Notes under the pieces: model-generated
Databases searched by the model: none
What the model saw: the letters and a program-made list of their open reading frames with translations, nothing else
What the model was told of the DNA's origin: nothing
Part shown: positions 44,154-55,378 of the stretch, in pieces
How the letters are laid out: every line of letters starts with the position of its first letter
How positions within the stretch are numbered: the stretch's first letter is position 1
Translations under genes and position numbers: made by a program
Source of the DNA: Corallococcus coralloides DSM 2259
Lineage (GTDB): Bacteria; Myxococcota; Myxococcia; Myxococcales; Myxococcaceae
Direction: 5' to 3'
Assembly: GCF_000255295.1 (NCBI RefSeq)
Contig: NC_017030.1
Location: forward strand, 7,104,328-7,168,327
DNA: 64,000 nt

Positions 44154-45413
44154 TCAGGGAGGCGGTGTCGGCGCGGGTGCGTCCTTCGCCTCCGGAAGCA
44201 CCGTGGCGTCAGGGCGTCCCCACCGCCACGCCTCACGGGCCCAGGCGAGCCCCGCGAAGAGCACCATCGCGTTGCGCGCGAGGAGCAGCAGCGTGAATGA
44301 CGGCTGCCAGCCCGTGTTGTAGGTGCTGCCCGCGAAGAGCCCGCGCGTGATGGCGGCGGCCACCAGCAGCACGGCGGACGGCCACGCCCTTCCGGAGAGC
44401 AGCGCGAGCGCGGCGGCCCCGGTGAGCCAGATGAGGTACTGCGGGCTCAGCACCGGGTTGAGGATGACGAAGGCCACGAGCGGCACCAACGTCAGCCGGG
44501 CCGCGTCCTCGATGTGCACCGGAGGCCTGCGCCATGCGGCGCGCACGGACACCGCCACGGCCAGCAGCAGGCCCGCGACCCACACCTGACGGGTGACAGC
44601 GCGGACCATTTCGGCATCCGCGCCGTGCAGCTCATAGGCGGCGGGAGCGTGGACCCACTGGACCTGGGCGAAGCCCATCAGGTGCGCGGCCCAGAGCAGG
44701 CCCGCGCTGAAGGCCTCCACCTGGAGCCCCCGCTCGACGTGGAAGGCCGCGAACCGCCACCACGGCCACACGAAGCTCAGGGGCACCAATGGCAGCACAC
44801 CCGCGACGAGGCCGGTGATGAGGGCCCGCGTCGGCTTCGCGCCCCGGCGCCAGCACACGGCCAGGGCCAGCGGCACGAGCACGGCCGGGTACAGCTTGGT
44901 GACCGTGCCCACCGCGAGCAACGCACCTGCCCAGCCTTCGCGCCGGCGCATCAGGGCCACCACCGCGGCCAGCGCGAGCGCGGCGGGAATCAGGTCGTAG
45001 CGCTTGAGGTAGTGCACGCTCTGGAGCCAGCTGACGACGGAGTACGCCGCGAACGGCACCCACGCGCGCCGCGCCGTGCCCCACCGGCGCACGCCTTCGG
45101 ACAGCAGCAGCCACTTGATGAACGCGTCGATGAGCGTGAGCTGGAGGCCGAACGCGAGGATGAAGCCGCGCAGGTCGCCGCCCGCCCACGTCGCGGGCAC
45201 GAACCACAGGAGCGCGTAGGGCGGGTATTCGAAGCGGAAGTCGCGGTTGGGGACCGCGCCGTCCAGGAACGCACGGGCCGTCCGGAAGTACAGCGGCAGG
45301 TCGCCCTGGCGCGAGGAGAAGGCATAGAGCGCCAGCGGCAACACGGCCACCACGAGCGCGAGCCAGTGCTTGTGCGTCAGCCGCGAGGGCTCGGACGATG
45401 TCGATGCGGACAC
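44154..45413 (-). CDS. GT87/GT39-like polyprenol-dependent mannosyltransferase, membrane protein
   Basis: The 419-residue polytopic protein with about ten helices has the DUF2029/GT87 pattern: PNRDFRFEYPPYALLWF in the first outer loop, then GTVTKLYPAVLVPLAL and ILNPVLSPQYLIWL. GT-C enzymes of this type use polyprenyl-phosphate sugars to build envelope glycans or lipoglycans. The Asp/Glu in the first loop (RDFRFEYPP) is the likely catalytic site. GTG 45413 is taken as start. No partner gene is adjacent, so its product is unknown. Confidence 0.82.
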   Translation of the reverse strand: MSASTSSEPSRLTHKHWLALVVAVLPLALYAFSSRQGDLPLYFRTARAFLDGAVPNRDFRFEYPPYALLWFVPATWAGGDLRGFILAFGLQLTLIDAFIKWLLLSEGVRRWGTARRAWVPFAAYSVVSWLQSVHYLKRYDLIPAALALAAVVALMRRREGWAGALLAVGTVTKLYPAVLVPLALAVCWRRGAKPTRALITGLVAGVLPLVPLSFVWPWWRFAAFHVERGLQVEAFSAGLLWAAHLMGFAQVQWVHAPAAYELHGADAEMVRAVTRQVWVAGLLLAVAVSVRAAWRRPPVHIEDAARLTLVPLVAFVILNPVLSPQYLIWLTGAAALALLSGRAWPSAVLLVAAAITRGLFAGSTYNTGWQPSFTLLLLARNAMVLFAGLAWAREAWRWGRPDATVLPEAKDAPAPTPPP

Positions 45414-45554
45414 GGAGTGTCACTCTGCCTGCGAGGACCGGGCGTTGTCGCCAGGAATGGCGTCCGTCCCCTTCCCTGCCGGGGACACGTCCAGGCGCAT
45501 GGACGTGCGAGGCGGCACCCGACCCGCTAGGTTCCGGCCTGGATTGCCCACCCC

Positions 45555-46109
45555 ATGAAGCTCCACCGCCCCACGAAGGACGAGCTGTTCGCCGCCACCG
45601 GCCGCACCATGCCGGACCTGCTGGCCCCGGACCTGCGGGTGCTCTTCTGCGGCATCAACCCCAGCCTCTACTCCGCGGTGGTGGGCGTGCACTTCGCGCG
45701 GCCGGGCAACCGCTTCTGGCCGTCACTGCACGCGGCGGGCTTCACCCCGCGCCTCCTGAAGCCGGCGGAACAGGAGGAGCTGCTGACCTTGGGCCTGGGC
45801 ATCACCAACGTGGTGGACCGGGCCACGGCGAGCGCGGACCAGCTGGGCGCGGAGGAGTACGCGGAAGGCGCGAAGTCGCTGGCGCGCAAGGTGAAGCGCT
45901 ACCGTCCGAAGTACCTCGCGGTCCTGGGGCTGGGCGCGTACCGCACCGCCTTCTCGCGGCCGAAGGCGAGGTTCGGACCGCAGGAGGAGACGCTGGGCGA
46001 CACGCGGCTGTGGGTGCTGCCCAATCCCAGCGGGCTCAACGCCAGCTACCAGCTCCCGGACCTCGCGCGGCTGTACGGCGAGCTGCGCCGCGCGGTCGAG
46101 ACGCGCTGA
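45555..46109 (+). CDS. mug: G:T/U mismatch-specific DNA glycosylase (Mug/TDG)
   Basis: The 184-residue monofunctional glycosylase of the uracil-DNA glycosylase fold has GINPS (33-37), where Asn activates water as in Mug, and the second motif NPSGLNA near residue 155. The insertion wedge and PGNRFWPSLHAAGF block agree. It removes uracil or thymine from mismatches with guanine in base-excision repair. ATG 45555 begins the typical domain. It ends one base before the convergent CysQ-like gene. Confidence 0.92.
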   Translation: MKLHRPTKDELFAATGRTMPDLLAPDLRVLFCGINPSLYSAVVGVHFARPGNRFWPSLHAAGFTPRLLKPAEQEELLTLGLGITNVVDRATASADQLGAEEYAEGAKSLARKVKRYRPKYLAVLGLGAYRTAFSRPKARFGPQEETLGDTRLWVLPNPSGLNASYQLPDLARLYGELRRAVETR

Positions 46110-46943
46110 CTACTTCAGCAGGCCGGCCTCGCGGGCCACCTGGGACGCCACGGGCAGCACCTTGTCGAAGGCGGCGGCGTTGCACGCGAGCAGGCCCCGG
46201 CGGTTCTGGAGCTCGGAGCCGTCGTACAGGTACGCGTTGCCGGCCAGGTCCGTGAGCACGCCACCCGCGGAGCGGATGACGGCCTCCGGCGCGCAGTTGT
46301 CCCAGCGGTAGCTCTTGTCGCTCACGTGCACGTAGAGGTCGCAGCGGGCCTCCGCCAGCAGGCCGCACTTGAGCCCCACCGAACCGGACTCCGTCTCCTT
46401 CGTGATGCCCAGCCGCTGCACCACCGCGTCCGTCGTCTTCGAGCGGTGCGAGCGCGACACCACGAGCCGCAGCTGCGCCGGATCCGCCACGTCCGACACG
46501 CGCAGCGCGCGGCGGCCCTGCGGGTCCTCCACGAAGCCCTGCTCGCCCACGATGCCGGAGTAGAGGACGTCCCCCACCGCGCGGTAGACGACGCCGAGCG
46601 CCGCCCGGCCCTCCACGGCGAGGCCGATGTGGATGGCGAACTCGCCGTTGCGGTTCACGAACTCCTGCGTGCCGTCGAGCGGATCCACGAACCAGCAGCG
46701 GCTGAAGCGCCTGGCGTCGGAGGCGTCCTCGTTCTCCTCCGCCACCACGCCGTCCGCCGGGAAGGCCTTGCGCAGCTCGTCCACGATGAAGGCGTTGGCG
46801 CGCTCGTCCGCCAGCGTGACGGGCCCGGCGCCTCCGGCCTTGTCCGTGACGGAGAAGTCCGTGGCGTAGACCTGCAGGAGGATGTCACCAGCCTGGCGGG
46901 CGATGCGCCGGGCCACTTCGAGCTCTTGGGCGAGTGCGGGCAT
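46110..46943 (-). CDS. 3'(2'),5'-bisphosphate nucleotidase (CysQ/inositol monophosphatase family)
   Basis: The 277-residue Mg-dependent phosphatase has metal ligands EE (69-70), DPLDGT (87-92) and the WDNCAPEAV motif with the third Asp. The DPLDGTQEFVNRNGEFAIHIGL block with FAIHIGL is more like CysQ than inositol monophosphatase. CysQ removes the 3' phosphate from PAP made by sulfate assimilation. Inositol-phosphate activity cannot be excluded. ATG 46943 is followed at once by the first helix; the stop abuts that of mug. Confidence 0.88.
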   Translation of the reverse strand: MPALAQELEVARRIARQAGDILLQVYATDFSVTDKAGGAGPVTLADERANAFIVDELRKAFPADGVVAEENEDASDARRFSRCWFVDPLDGTQEFVNRNGEFAIHIGLAVEGRAALGVVYRAVGDVLYSGIVGEQGFVEDPQGRRALRVSDVADPAQLRLVVSRSHRSKTTDAVVQRLGITKETESGSVGLKCGLLAEARCDLYVHVSDKSYRWDNCAPEAVIRSAGGVLTDLAGNAYLYDGSELQNRRGLLACNAAAFDKVLPVASQVAREAGLLK

Positions 46944-47111
46944 GGAGGGCCGTGAGTCTACCGGGGCGAATTGCCCCCGTGGGGAAATCTGCCCCGCCTC
47001 GCGCGCCCATCCCTCCGGGGTGGAGGCCCTGGCCCGGGGGCTGCAATGCCCAGGTGGATTCGCCTTCATCGCCCCGGGCAGCGCGGCGGGAGGCAAGCAA
47101 GGACTCGAACG

Positions 47112-47615
47112 ATGATGAAGTGGCTGATGGGGCTGGCCCTGCTGGGCATCGGCGTGGCGCTGGCGTTCGCGGGCGGCCGGATGGTGTACCGCTCGAAGGT
47201 GAGCAAGGACTGGCCCACCGTGCAGGGCACCGTGGTGAGCTCCCGCGTGGAGACCTTGCGCAGCAAGCGCGCGGTGAGCTTCCGCCCGGACGTGAGCTAC
47301 CGCTACGAGGTGAACGGCGTCCCGTACACCTCCGACACGGTGGCCTTCGACGGCCACGGCGCCGGCGGGCTCGCGGAGGCGCAGGCGGTGTCGCACCACT
47401 ACACGGCCGGCGCCCCGGTGACGCTGCACTACGAGCCGGAGGACCCGTCCGTGGCGTGCCTCCAGTGTGGCGACACGGGCCTCGTGAACTACGTGCTGGC
47501 GCTGGGAGGCGCGGTGTTCGCGCTCGTGGCCGGCTGGGGTCTGGTGGAGCTGGCCCGCACCAGCCTGCGCGAGGGCAAGCGCGCCGTCCCCCAGATGCGC
47601 GCGAAGGCCCGCTAA
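47112..47615 (+). CDS. DUF3592 family membrane protein
   Basis: The 167-residue protein has an N-terminal transmembrane helix (LMGLALLGIGVALAFAGG) and a C-terminal one (VNYVLALGGAVFALVAGWGLVEL). Between them is the DUF3592 beta domain, with WPTVQGTVVSS, VSYRYEVNGVPYTSD and PVTLHYEPEDPSVACL. The family is widespread and of unknown function. ATG 47112 directly precedes a second ATG; no strong ribosome site is visible. It starts about 170 bp upstream-divergent from the CysQ-like gene. Confidence 0.88.
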   Translation: MMKWLMGLALLGIGVALAFAGGRMVYRSKVSKDWPTVQGTVVSSRVETLRSKRAVSFRPDVSYRYEVNGVPYTSDTVAFDGHGAGGLAEAQAVSHHYTAGAPVTLHYEPEDPSVACLQCGDTGLVNYVLALGGAVFALVAGWGLVELARTSLREGKRAVPQMRAKAR

Positions 47616-47758
47616 CCTGCTTCAGGCAGGTCCGTTGAGGCGATGTCCACAGTGGGAGTCGCGCGGAGAGGGTGTCGCGAAGGACGGGAGCATCGACCCG
47701 GCGTGGGGCGCGGGCTAGAGTCGGCTCGTCACTCGGCTCGCGGAGACCGGCTCTCTTG

Positions 47759-48211
47759 GTGATCCTGCGCAACGTTACAGATGAAGACCTCCCGATCTTC
47801 TTCGAGCACCAACGGGACGCGGTCGCGCTGCGCATGGCCGCGTTCCCGTCGCGGGAACACGATGCCTTCCTGACCCACTGGCGCACGAAGGTTCTCCGCC
47901 CCGAGAACGCGAACCGCACCATCGTCGTTGGCGGCCTGGTCGCTGGGTACATCAGCAGTTGGGAACAGGACGGCAAGCGCCTCGTCGCCTATTGGATGGG
48001 TCGCGAGCACTGGGGCAAGGGCATCGCGACACAGGCGCTCTCGGAGTTCCTCGTGCTTGTGCCGATTCGTCCGCTCCATGCGTGGGTCGCTGTCCACAAC
48101 GTCGGGTCGATCCGCGTCCTCGAGAAGTGTGGCTTCCGCACGGTGGCCCAGGAGAACCCGCAGCACGCGGACGGAGTTGCCGAGGTACTCATGACGCTGG
48201 GTCCGAAATAG
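47759..48211 (+). CDS. GNAT-family N-acetyltransferase
   Basis: The 150-residue acyltransferase of the RimJ/RimL-like subgroup has LRNVTDEDLPIFFEHQ at the N-terminus, then YWMGREHWGKGIATQAL with the acetyl-CoA loop, and VHNVGSIRVLEKCGFRTV as motif B. The target (protein N-terminus, antibiotic or metabolite) cannot be told. The start is uncertain: GTG 47759 and TTG 47756 lie 13 and 10 bases after GGAG; the domain is complete from either. Codon use looks slightly less GC-extreme than the neighbours. Confidence 0.85.
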   Translation: MILRNVTDEDLPIFFEHQRDAVALRMAAFPSREHDAFLTHWRTKVLRPENANRTIVVGGLVAGYISSWEQDGKRLVAYWMGREHWGKGIATQALSEFLVLVPIRPLHAWVAVHNVGSIRVLEKCGFRTVAQENPQHADGVAEVLMTLGPK

Positions 48212-48395
48212 ACGGGGACCCGCAGGACGCAGGCGGGTTCCCAGCGCACCGCGTCCTGGAGCAACCTCCCTGAAGGGGAGTAGGCGACGCCGGACGCCTT
48301 CCGCGTGGCCAGCTGAGCACTTTCCTCCAGAAGGCTTCGACAGACGCGGCCCACGATGCGCAACCTGGAGCGGACACCCGCTTCCTGGAGAACGC

Positions 48396-48884
48396 ATGCC
48401 CGTCACCATCCGCCCCGCGAAGGACTCGGACGCGCCAGCGCTGGGCCGCATGGGCGCGGCGCTCGCGCGCCAGCACCACGGCTTCGACCCGCAGCGCTTC
48501 ATGGTCCCGGACGACGTGGAGTCCGGCTACCGCTGGTGGCTGGGCAAGGAGGCGCGCCGTCCGCAGGAGGCCGTGGTGCTCGTGGCCGAGCTGGACGGTG
48601 AAGTGGTGGGCTACTGCTACGGCCGGCTGGAGGGCGTGGACTGGAACATGCTCCTCGACAAGTGCGGCGCCCTGCACGACATCTGGGTGGAGGCGAAGGC
48701 GCGCGGCACCGGCACCGGCCGGCTGCTCGCGGAGGCCATGGTGCAGCGGCTCACGGAGATGGGCGCGCCGCGCGTGGTGCTCCACACCGCCGCGAAGAAC
48801 GAAGCCGCGCAGCGCCTATTCGCGCGGCTGGGCTGGCGTCCCACCATGGTGGAGATGACCCGCGAGACGCCGCCCCGCTCATAG
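48396..48884 (+). CDS. GNAT-family N-acetyltransferase
   Basis: The 162-residue protein has the GNAT core: VTIRPAKDSDAPAL, GEVVGYCYGRLEG, then LHDIWVEAKARGTGTGRLLAEAM (motif A, with R-G-T-G-T-G in place of the usual Q/RxxGxG/A) and LHTAAKNEAAQRLFARLGWRPT. ATG 48396 follows CTGGAGAACGC. It is not a close copy of the neighbouring GNAT. Substrate unknown. The last six bases overlap the convergent gene's stop. Confidence 0.87.
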   Translation: MPVTIRPAKDSDAPALGRMGAALARQHHGFDPQRFMVPDDVESGYRWWLGKEARRPQEAVVLVAELDGEVVGYCYGRLEGVDWNMLLDKCGALHDIWVEAKARGTGTGRLLAEAMVQRLTEMGAPRVVLHTAAKNEAAQRLFARLGWRPTMVEMTRETPPRS

Positions 48885-50036
48885 CCTTCCGCCAGGCATC
48901 CGGCCCTGCTGGAAGGCCTCCACCTGCGCGGGCGTGAAGGGCGGCTGGTAGAGGACGCGGTCCTGCTGGCGCGAGCGGAACAGGTCCACGATGAGGTTCA
49001 TCCGGTCCTTCACCGAGCCCCAGTCCCGCGCCGCGCTGCCCGCCGTGTCGTCCGGCGTCCGATCCAACTGCTTCAAGAGGGCGCACAGCTCCGGGTGCTC
49101 CAGCCGCATCAGGTCCGGCGGGAAGTCCGCCGCGGCGGAAAGCGCCGGGATGTCCTCGCCCAGCCGCAGCGTCCGGTCCGGCAGCTCCATGGTCATCAGC
49201 TCGCGCGTCATCAGCTCGCGCCAGCAGCGCTCCAGCCGGTCCGCCAGCGGCGTGAAGACCGCGACCAGCCACGGCTCCGGCATCCCGCTCCCGCGCGCCC
49301 GCAGCAGCTCCCGCAGGTGGTCCAGGAACAGCTCCTTCAGCGGTGCCCCCAGCGCCCCGATGATGGGCTCCTGCAGGCGCACCTGCTCGTGGTAGCCCAC
49401 CAGCGCGTTGGCCAGGAGCACGCGCTCCGCCCGGTCCTTGGTGCGGGTGAGGCTCAGGGCCTCGTGGTACGCGCGCACCGCGCGGATGAGCAGGTCCTGT
49501 CCTCCGGACTCCAGCGGCCCCGGCTTCAGCACGGCCACCACGCGCTCCAGCGCCGCGGGGCTCGTCGCCCCAGGGCCGGTGAAGTGCACCAGCATCGCCG
49601 TGTAGAGCGGTCCCAGCTCCTGGAACACCAGCAGGTTGCCTTGCGCGATGTGATGGGCCACCGCGCTCATCACCGGGTCCATGGCGCGCGACAGCACGGT
49701 GGCCACGCCGGACGGCAGGCCCCACGAGCCCAGGAGCCGGGCCTGCGTCACGCCCAGCCCGCGCATCACGGCTTCCGCGCGGGAGAGCATGTCCCGCTCC
49801 AGCACGGCCACCATCTCCTTGCGGATGAAGGTCCCCGCCGTCTTCGACGCCCAGGTGGAGAAGCCGCACCACGACTGGTCCACCTCCCCCAGCACGCCCG
49901 CGAAGCACACCTTCAGCACGTGGTACGTGTGCGTGATGTGCAGGTTGCGCAGGGGCGCGTTCTGCATGCGGCCAATGGCCTCCACCTCCGCATGCGTCGG
50001 CTGCGGATGGGGGCGTGGCAGCGGTTGGAGCACCAT
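48879..50036 (-). CDS. conserved-looking hypothetical protein, helical, 385 residues
   Basis: The protein is soluble and predicted almost fully helical, without signal peptide. A dense N-terminal block (HITHTYHVLKVCFAGVLGE, DQSWCGFSTWASKTAG, RKEMV) at about 30-90 has the His/Trp/Lys composition of a conserved active or ligand site. The rest is amphipathic helix. I do not recognise the family. ATG 50036 is chosen because GGAG lies 12 bases upstream and the block starts soon after; an ATG at 50084 and a longer frame to 50117 are alternatives. It converges on a GNAT gene with a 6-bp overlap. Confidence 0.65.
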   Translation of the reverse strand: MVLQPLPRPHPQPTHAEVEAIGRMQNAPLRNLHITHTYHVLKVCFAGVLGEVDQSWCGFSTWASKTAGTFIRKEMVAVLERDMLSRAEAVMRGLGVTQARLLGSWGLPSGVATVLSRAMDPVMSAVAHHIAQGNLLVFQELGPLYTAMLVHFTGPGATSPAALERVVAVLKPGPLESGGQDLLIRAVRAYHEALSLTRTKDRAERVLLANALVGYHEQVRLQEPIIGALGAPLKELFLDHLRELLRARGSGMPEPWLVAVFTPLADRLERCWRELMTRELMTMELPDRTLRLGEDIPALSAAADFPPDLMRLEHPELCALLKQLDRTPDDTAGSAARDWGSVKDRMNLIVDLFRSRQQDRVLYQPPFTPAQVEAFQQGRMPGGRL

Positions 50037-50139
50037 GGCGGAACGAGCTCCGGGAAGCAGGGGCGGCAGTGCCCGCTCCAGCATGGAGCATCCGCCCCAC
50101 GGCCCGCCATCACCCACCAGTGAGGGTGCGAAACGACGA

Positions 50140-50165
50140 AGCCCCGGGTGCTTCCACCCGGGGCT
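50140..50165 (-). terminator. hairpin terminator downstream of glnS
   Basis: An 11-bp perfect stem (50140-50150 with 50155-50165) closes a 4-base loop, GAAG when read on the minus strand. It lies 33 bp after the glnS stop and is followed by a moderately T-rich stretch (TTCGTCGTTTCG). Confidence 0.75.
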
Positions 50166-50198
50166 CCGTGATGACTCAGCAGCGCGGGAAGGAGCGCC

Positions 50199-51881
<1,683 letters not shown>

Positions 51882-51940
51882 GATGGTGCGAATCCTCTGG
51901 GAAGCTGAACCAGGGGAGCAAGGTTTTCCTGCCCCCCGCG

Positions 51941-53488
51941 TCAGACCTCGGCCAGCAGCGACTCCCAGGCCTTGAGCGCCCGTTCAGCGGACAACTCGTC
52001 CGCCCGCTCCAGGGCCCGCTGGCGCAGCCCGTCCCGCCACTTCACGTCCGTCACCACCCGCCCCAGGGCCTGGGCCATGGCCGCGTCGTCCCCCATGGGC
52101 ACCAGCACCCCCGCCCGCCCCCCGTCCAGGGCCTCCGAGGGGCCGGAGGGGCAGTCCGTGCTGACGATGGGGCAGCCCAGCGCGAGCGCCTCCAGCAGCA
52201 CCATGGGGAGCCCCTCGTAGCGCGAGGACAGGGCGAACGCCGTGGCCCGCCGCATCAGCGCGTGCGGGTTGTCCGCGTAGCCCGGCATGAACACGGAGGA
52301 CGCCACGCCCAGTTCCGCGACCAGCGCCTTGAGCTCCGCCTCCAGCGAGCCCACTCCCAGGATGAGCAGGTTCGTGTCCGCCCCGGCCGCCCGCATCCGG
52401 GCGTGCGCGCGGATGAGCATGTCGAAGGACTTCTGCGGCTCCAGGCGTCCCACCGCGATGATCACCGGCTTCTGGAACACCGGCACCGCCCACGCGGGCA
52501 GGGGAGCGTCCGCCGCGGCACGGATGCGGTCCGCGTCGACGAAGTTGGGGATGACCTCCAGCCGGTCGCGGTCCACGTTCACCAGCTCCGCGAACGCCTT
52601 CGCGGAGTCGTAGCCACACGCCACGATGCGGTCCATGCCCGGGTAGAGCACCTTCAATCCCCAGAGCTGACGCTTCGGCTGCTCGCGGTGGAAGGCCCCC
52701 CAGTCGAAGTGCACCATCCCCAACACCGGCTTGCCCAGGAGGGCACCCGCCATCCGCGCCAGCAGGGCCGCCCTGCCCTCCTGCCCGGAGACGATGATGT
52801 CCGCCTTGCGCGCTTCCTGGAACAGCCGCCAGAGCATCCGCGGCAGCTCCCGGCGCCGGTAGGCCTCCACGCCCACGCCCCAGGAGATGGGCACGTCCGC
52901 GGGGATGCGCCCGATCGTGTCCGGCGGCGGCGGCCCATGGTGGAAGAACAGCGAGGGATCGAACCGCTCCCGGTCCAGGCCCGCCAACACGTTGCACACG
53001 GAGCGCTCGATGCCCCCCGTCCCCATGAAGACGAGCGTGAACAACACGCGCCGCCGCCCTGGAGCCGGGACCGCCATCTCTTGCCGCGCCTGCAGTTCCA
53101 ATGTCTGGGATTCCCGGTAAGAAGCGACTTTTGGCTCTCCCGCCCGGCGTACGAGTGTCCGGCGAGCCCACCCCTGGAGTTGGTCGCTGATCAATAGCCC
53201 ACACACCTTGCGATAGGTAGCGAAGGTCACCCATCGCCGCCACCCAGGAGACAGTTGCACGCTGTCCTGCCGGTGGATCTCCCCGGGGCGCCAACGCCAT
53301 TTCGCAACAGCGGCCTTCACCGGCCCGCTGATACATCGTTGAAACACCCTCACGGTATCCTGACGGGCGAGCTCCAGCATTGACGCGTCAAGATGCGCCG
53401 GGCGCGTCAGGGGACGCGGTTCATTGCTTGGGGACTCAACGAGTCCGGGGGCCGACTGCCAGGAACTGGATTCCGGGTATAGGCTCAC
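51941..53488 (-). CDS. GT4-family glycosyltransferase with long N-terminal extension
   Basis: The chain has two Rossmann halves (GT-B): [18 protein letters not shown] in the acceptor half, and [20 protein letters not shown] and [24 protein letters not shown] (EX7E) in the donor half. That is the normal GT4 core of about 370 residues. An additional stretch of about 130 residues in front is Arg/Trp-rich and unlike the family. GTG 53488 has GAGG close by; ATG 53380 gives a shorter protein. It starts 11 bp from the divergent hydrolase, so both share one promoter region. It probably builds a surface glycan. Confidence 0.85.
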   Translation of the reverse strand: MSLYPESSSWQSAPGLVESPSNEPRPLTRPAHLDASMLELARQDTVRVFQRCISGPVKAAVAKWRWRPGEIHRQDSVQLSPGWRRWVTFATYRKVCGLLISDQLQGWARRTLVRRAGEPKVASYRESQTLELQARQEMAVPAPGRRRVLFTLVFMGTGGIERSVCNVLAGLDRERFDPSLFFHHGPPPPDTIGRIPADVPISWGVGVEAYRRRELPRMLWRLFQEARKADIIVSGQEGRAALLARMAGALLGKPVLGMVHFDWGAFHREQPKRQLWGLKVLYPGMDRIVACGYDSAKAFAELVNVDRDRLEVIPNFVDADRIRAAADAPLPAWAVPVFQKPVIIAVGRLEPQKSFDMLIRAHARMRAAGADTNLLILGVGSLEAELKALVAELGVASSVFMPGYADNPHALMRRATAFALSSRYEGLPMVLLEALALGCPIVSTDCPSGPSEALDGGRAGVLVPMGDDAAMAQALGRVVTDVKWRDGLRQRALERADELSAERALKAWESLLAEV

Positions 53489-53499
53489 AATCCATCCTC

Positions 53500-54399
53500 G
53501 TGAAAAGCCTCCTCCGCCCCCGCCCCGCCCGTTTCATCGCGCTCGCCCTTCTGGGCGTGCTCGCGGTGGCGGCCGTCATCGCGTACCGCAATGTCCGCGC
53601 CGCACGCGCTGTCTTGCACCCCGCGCGCCAGCCTTTGAAGCCGGTGGCGGAAGGCGTGCTCGCGGGGCGCACGGACGTGGTGCTGCGCACGCGGGACGGC
53701 CTGGCGCTGCGCGGCTGGTACGTGCCGTCGCGCAACCGCGCGGCGGTGGTGGTGATGCACGGCTTCGCGGAGAACCGCACGCAGATGCTCTTCGAGGCGG
53801 AGGTGCTCTCACGCGCGGGTTACGGCGTGCTGCTCTTCGACTCGCGCGGCCACGGCGAGAGCGAGGGCGACCTGGTGACCTGGGGCGACCGCGAGCGCGA
53901 GGACCTGCGCGCGGCGGTGGACTTCCTCTCGCACCGCGACGACGTGGAGCCGTCCCGCCTGGGCGTGCTGGGCTTCTCCATGGGCGGCACCACCGCGATG
54001 CTGGAGGCCCTCGATGACGAGCGCCTCAAGGCGGTGGCCGCCGCGGGCGCGTACCCGTCGCTGGAGGCGGACACGCGCTACAGCTACGGCAGGTGGGGAC
54101 CGCTGAGCGTCCAGCCGGCGCTCTGGACCCTGCGCCTGTCCGGCGTGGACGTGGACGCGGTGGACCCCATGAAGCGCCTGTGTGACTTGAAGGGCCGGCC
54201 GCTCCTGCTGATCAACGGCGACGTCGACGAGTACGCGCCTGCGTTCCTCCAGGACGCGCTCTTCCAGGCCGCGTGCGAGCCCAAGACCTACTGGGTGGTG
54301 CCCGGCGCGCATCACGGCGAGTACGCGAAGAAGGCCCCGGAGGAGTACGCGCACCACCTGCGCGACTTCTTCAACGCGGCGCTGCTCAGCGGCTCCTGA
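53500..54399 (+). CDS. membrane-anchored alpha/beta hydrolase
   Basis: The 299-residue protein has an N-terminal signal anchor (ALALLGVLAVAAVIAY, 13-28), then the alpha/beta hydrolase domain: oxyanion loop MHGFAENR (86-93), FDSRGHGESEG, nucleophile Ser160 in GFSMGG, Asp in NGDVDEYAP and His in GAHHGEY. It resembles family S9-like BEM46 hydrolases. The substrate is unknown (ester or peptide). GTG 53500 is 11 bp from the start of the divergent glycosyltransferase. Its end overlaps the convergent Bpt gene by 14 bp. Confidence 0.87.
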   Translation: MKSLLRPRPARFIALALLGVLAVAAVIAYRNVRAARAVLHPARQPLKPVAEGVLAGRTDVVLRTRDGLALRGWYVPSRNRAAVVVMHGFAENRTQMLFEAEVLSRAGYGVLLFDSRGHGESEGDLVTWGDREREDLRAAVDFLSHRDDVEPSRLGVLGFSMGGTTAMLEALDDERLKAVAAAGAYPSLEADTRYSYGRWGPLSVQPALWTLRLSGVDVDAVDPMKRLCDLKGRPLLLINGDVDEYAPAFLQDALFQAACEPKTYWVVPGAHHGEYAKKAPEEYAHHLRDFFNAALLSGS

Positions 54400-55201
54400 G
54401 CACCGCCTCCGGGCCCACCCGCTCTGGCGCTGGCGCGTCAGCCGCGGCGTCTGGCACGTCAGCCGCGGCGGCACGCCACTCGGGCGGCGCATCCAGCGCG
54501 GGGCGGCCCTCCAGCAGCTCATGCGGGCGGAAGCCGGCCTTGTAGCGCAGCGAGTCGCACGCCAGCACGCGGTAGCCCAGGTACACGTAGGGGATTCCCC
54601 GCTCGCGCGCCAGCTCCACCTGGAACAGCACGCTCGCCTTGCCCAGGGACAGCCGCGCGTAGGCCGGGTCGTAGAAGAAGTACACCGCGCTCCACGCGTG
54701 CGGCGTCTCGTCGCACAGGCCCAGGCCCACCAGCTTCGGGCCTGACGGGTCGCTGTCGTCGTACCAGGCCACCTCGCGCGCGGACGGGTGCGGGAAGGCG
54801 AACTGGAGCGAATACTCGCGCGCGCCCAGCTCGGACGCCTCCCAGTCCCGGGACGACTCGCGGTTCGCGTGCCACGCGCGGTACAGCGCCAGGCGCTCCT
54901 CGTCCACGCGCGGCGGGCCCACCTCCACGCGCAGGTGCGCGCACGCGGCGCGGGCCCGGCGCTGGCTGCGGTTGGGCGTGAAGCCCGCCACCGGCACGCG
55001 CAGGGACACGCACTCGTGGCACGACGCGCAAGCGGGCCGGAAGTACTGCGGACCGAAGCGGCGCCATCCGCGCACGAGCAGGTGCTCGTACTCCTGCGCC
55101 GTCACGTTGCGCATCAGCAGCGTCTCCAGGGACGCCTCCCGCCCCGGCAGATAGCTGCACGGGCGCGGATCTTCGATTTCGTGTGCCAGCAGGACGGCCA
55201 T
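54386..55201 (-). CDS. bpt: aminoacyl-tRNA--protein transferase (Bpt/Ate1 type)
   Basis: The 271-residue protein shows the Ate/Bpt pattern: CSYLPGREASLE (15-26), then GWRRFGPQYFRPACASCHEC with the family's Cys pairs, and the C-terminal GLGLCDETPHAWSAVYFFYDP. It continues with LGYRVLACDSLRYKAGFRPHE, the domain of the GNAT-like transferase core. These enzymes add Leu or Arg to proteins with acidic N-terminal residues, making N-degrons for ClpS-ClpAP. The last 40 residues are Ala/Asp/Pro-rich and not conserved. ATG 55201 has AGGAAGGG seven bases upstream. Confidence 0.9.
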   Translation of the reverse strand: MAVLLAHEIEDPRPCSYLPGREASLETLLMRNVTAQEYEHLLVRGWRRFGPQYFRPACASCHECVSLRVPVAGFTPNRSQRRARAACAHLRVEVGPPRVDEERLALYRAWHANRESSRDWEASELGAREYSLQFAFPHPSAREVAWYDDSDPSGPKLVGLGLCDETPHAWSAVYFFYDPAYARLSLGKASVLFQVELARERGIPYVYLGYRVLACDSLRYKAGFRPHELLEGRPALDAPPEWRAAAADVPDAAADAPAPERVGPEAVLRSR

Positions 55202-55378
55202 CGGTGTTCCCTTCCTGTCGGCCCCAGGCTCCGGCGTCAAGCCATGCCTGCCCGTCCGGCGACCCACCATTCGTCTGAAACGACCCGGCGGTGCGGGCCG
55301 TTTCGTATCCAGAAGTGGCACACCGGCTGCAAGTCACCCGGCTGAAGCCGTACCGCTTGCGGAAGGGGAGGAACGCAC

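Noticed and set aside
47615-47631. Hairpin ACCTGC-TTCAG-GCAGGT at the end of the DUF3592 gene
   Set aside because: Only 6 bp, starts in the stop codon and lacks a T-run; likely chance.
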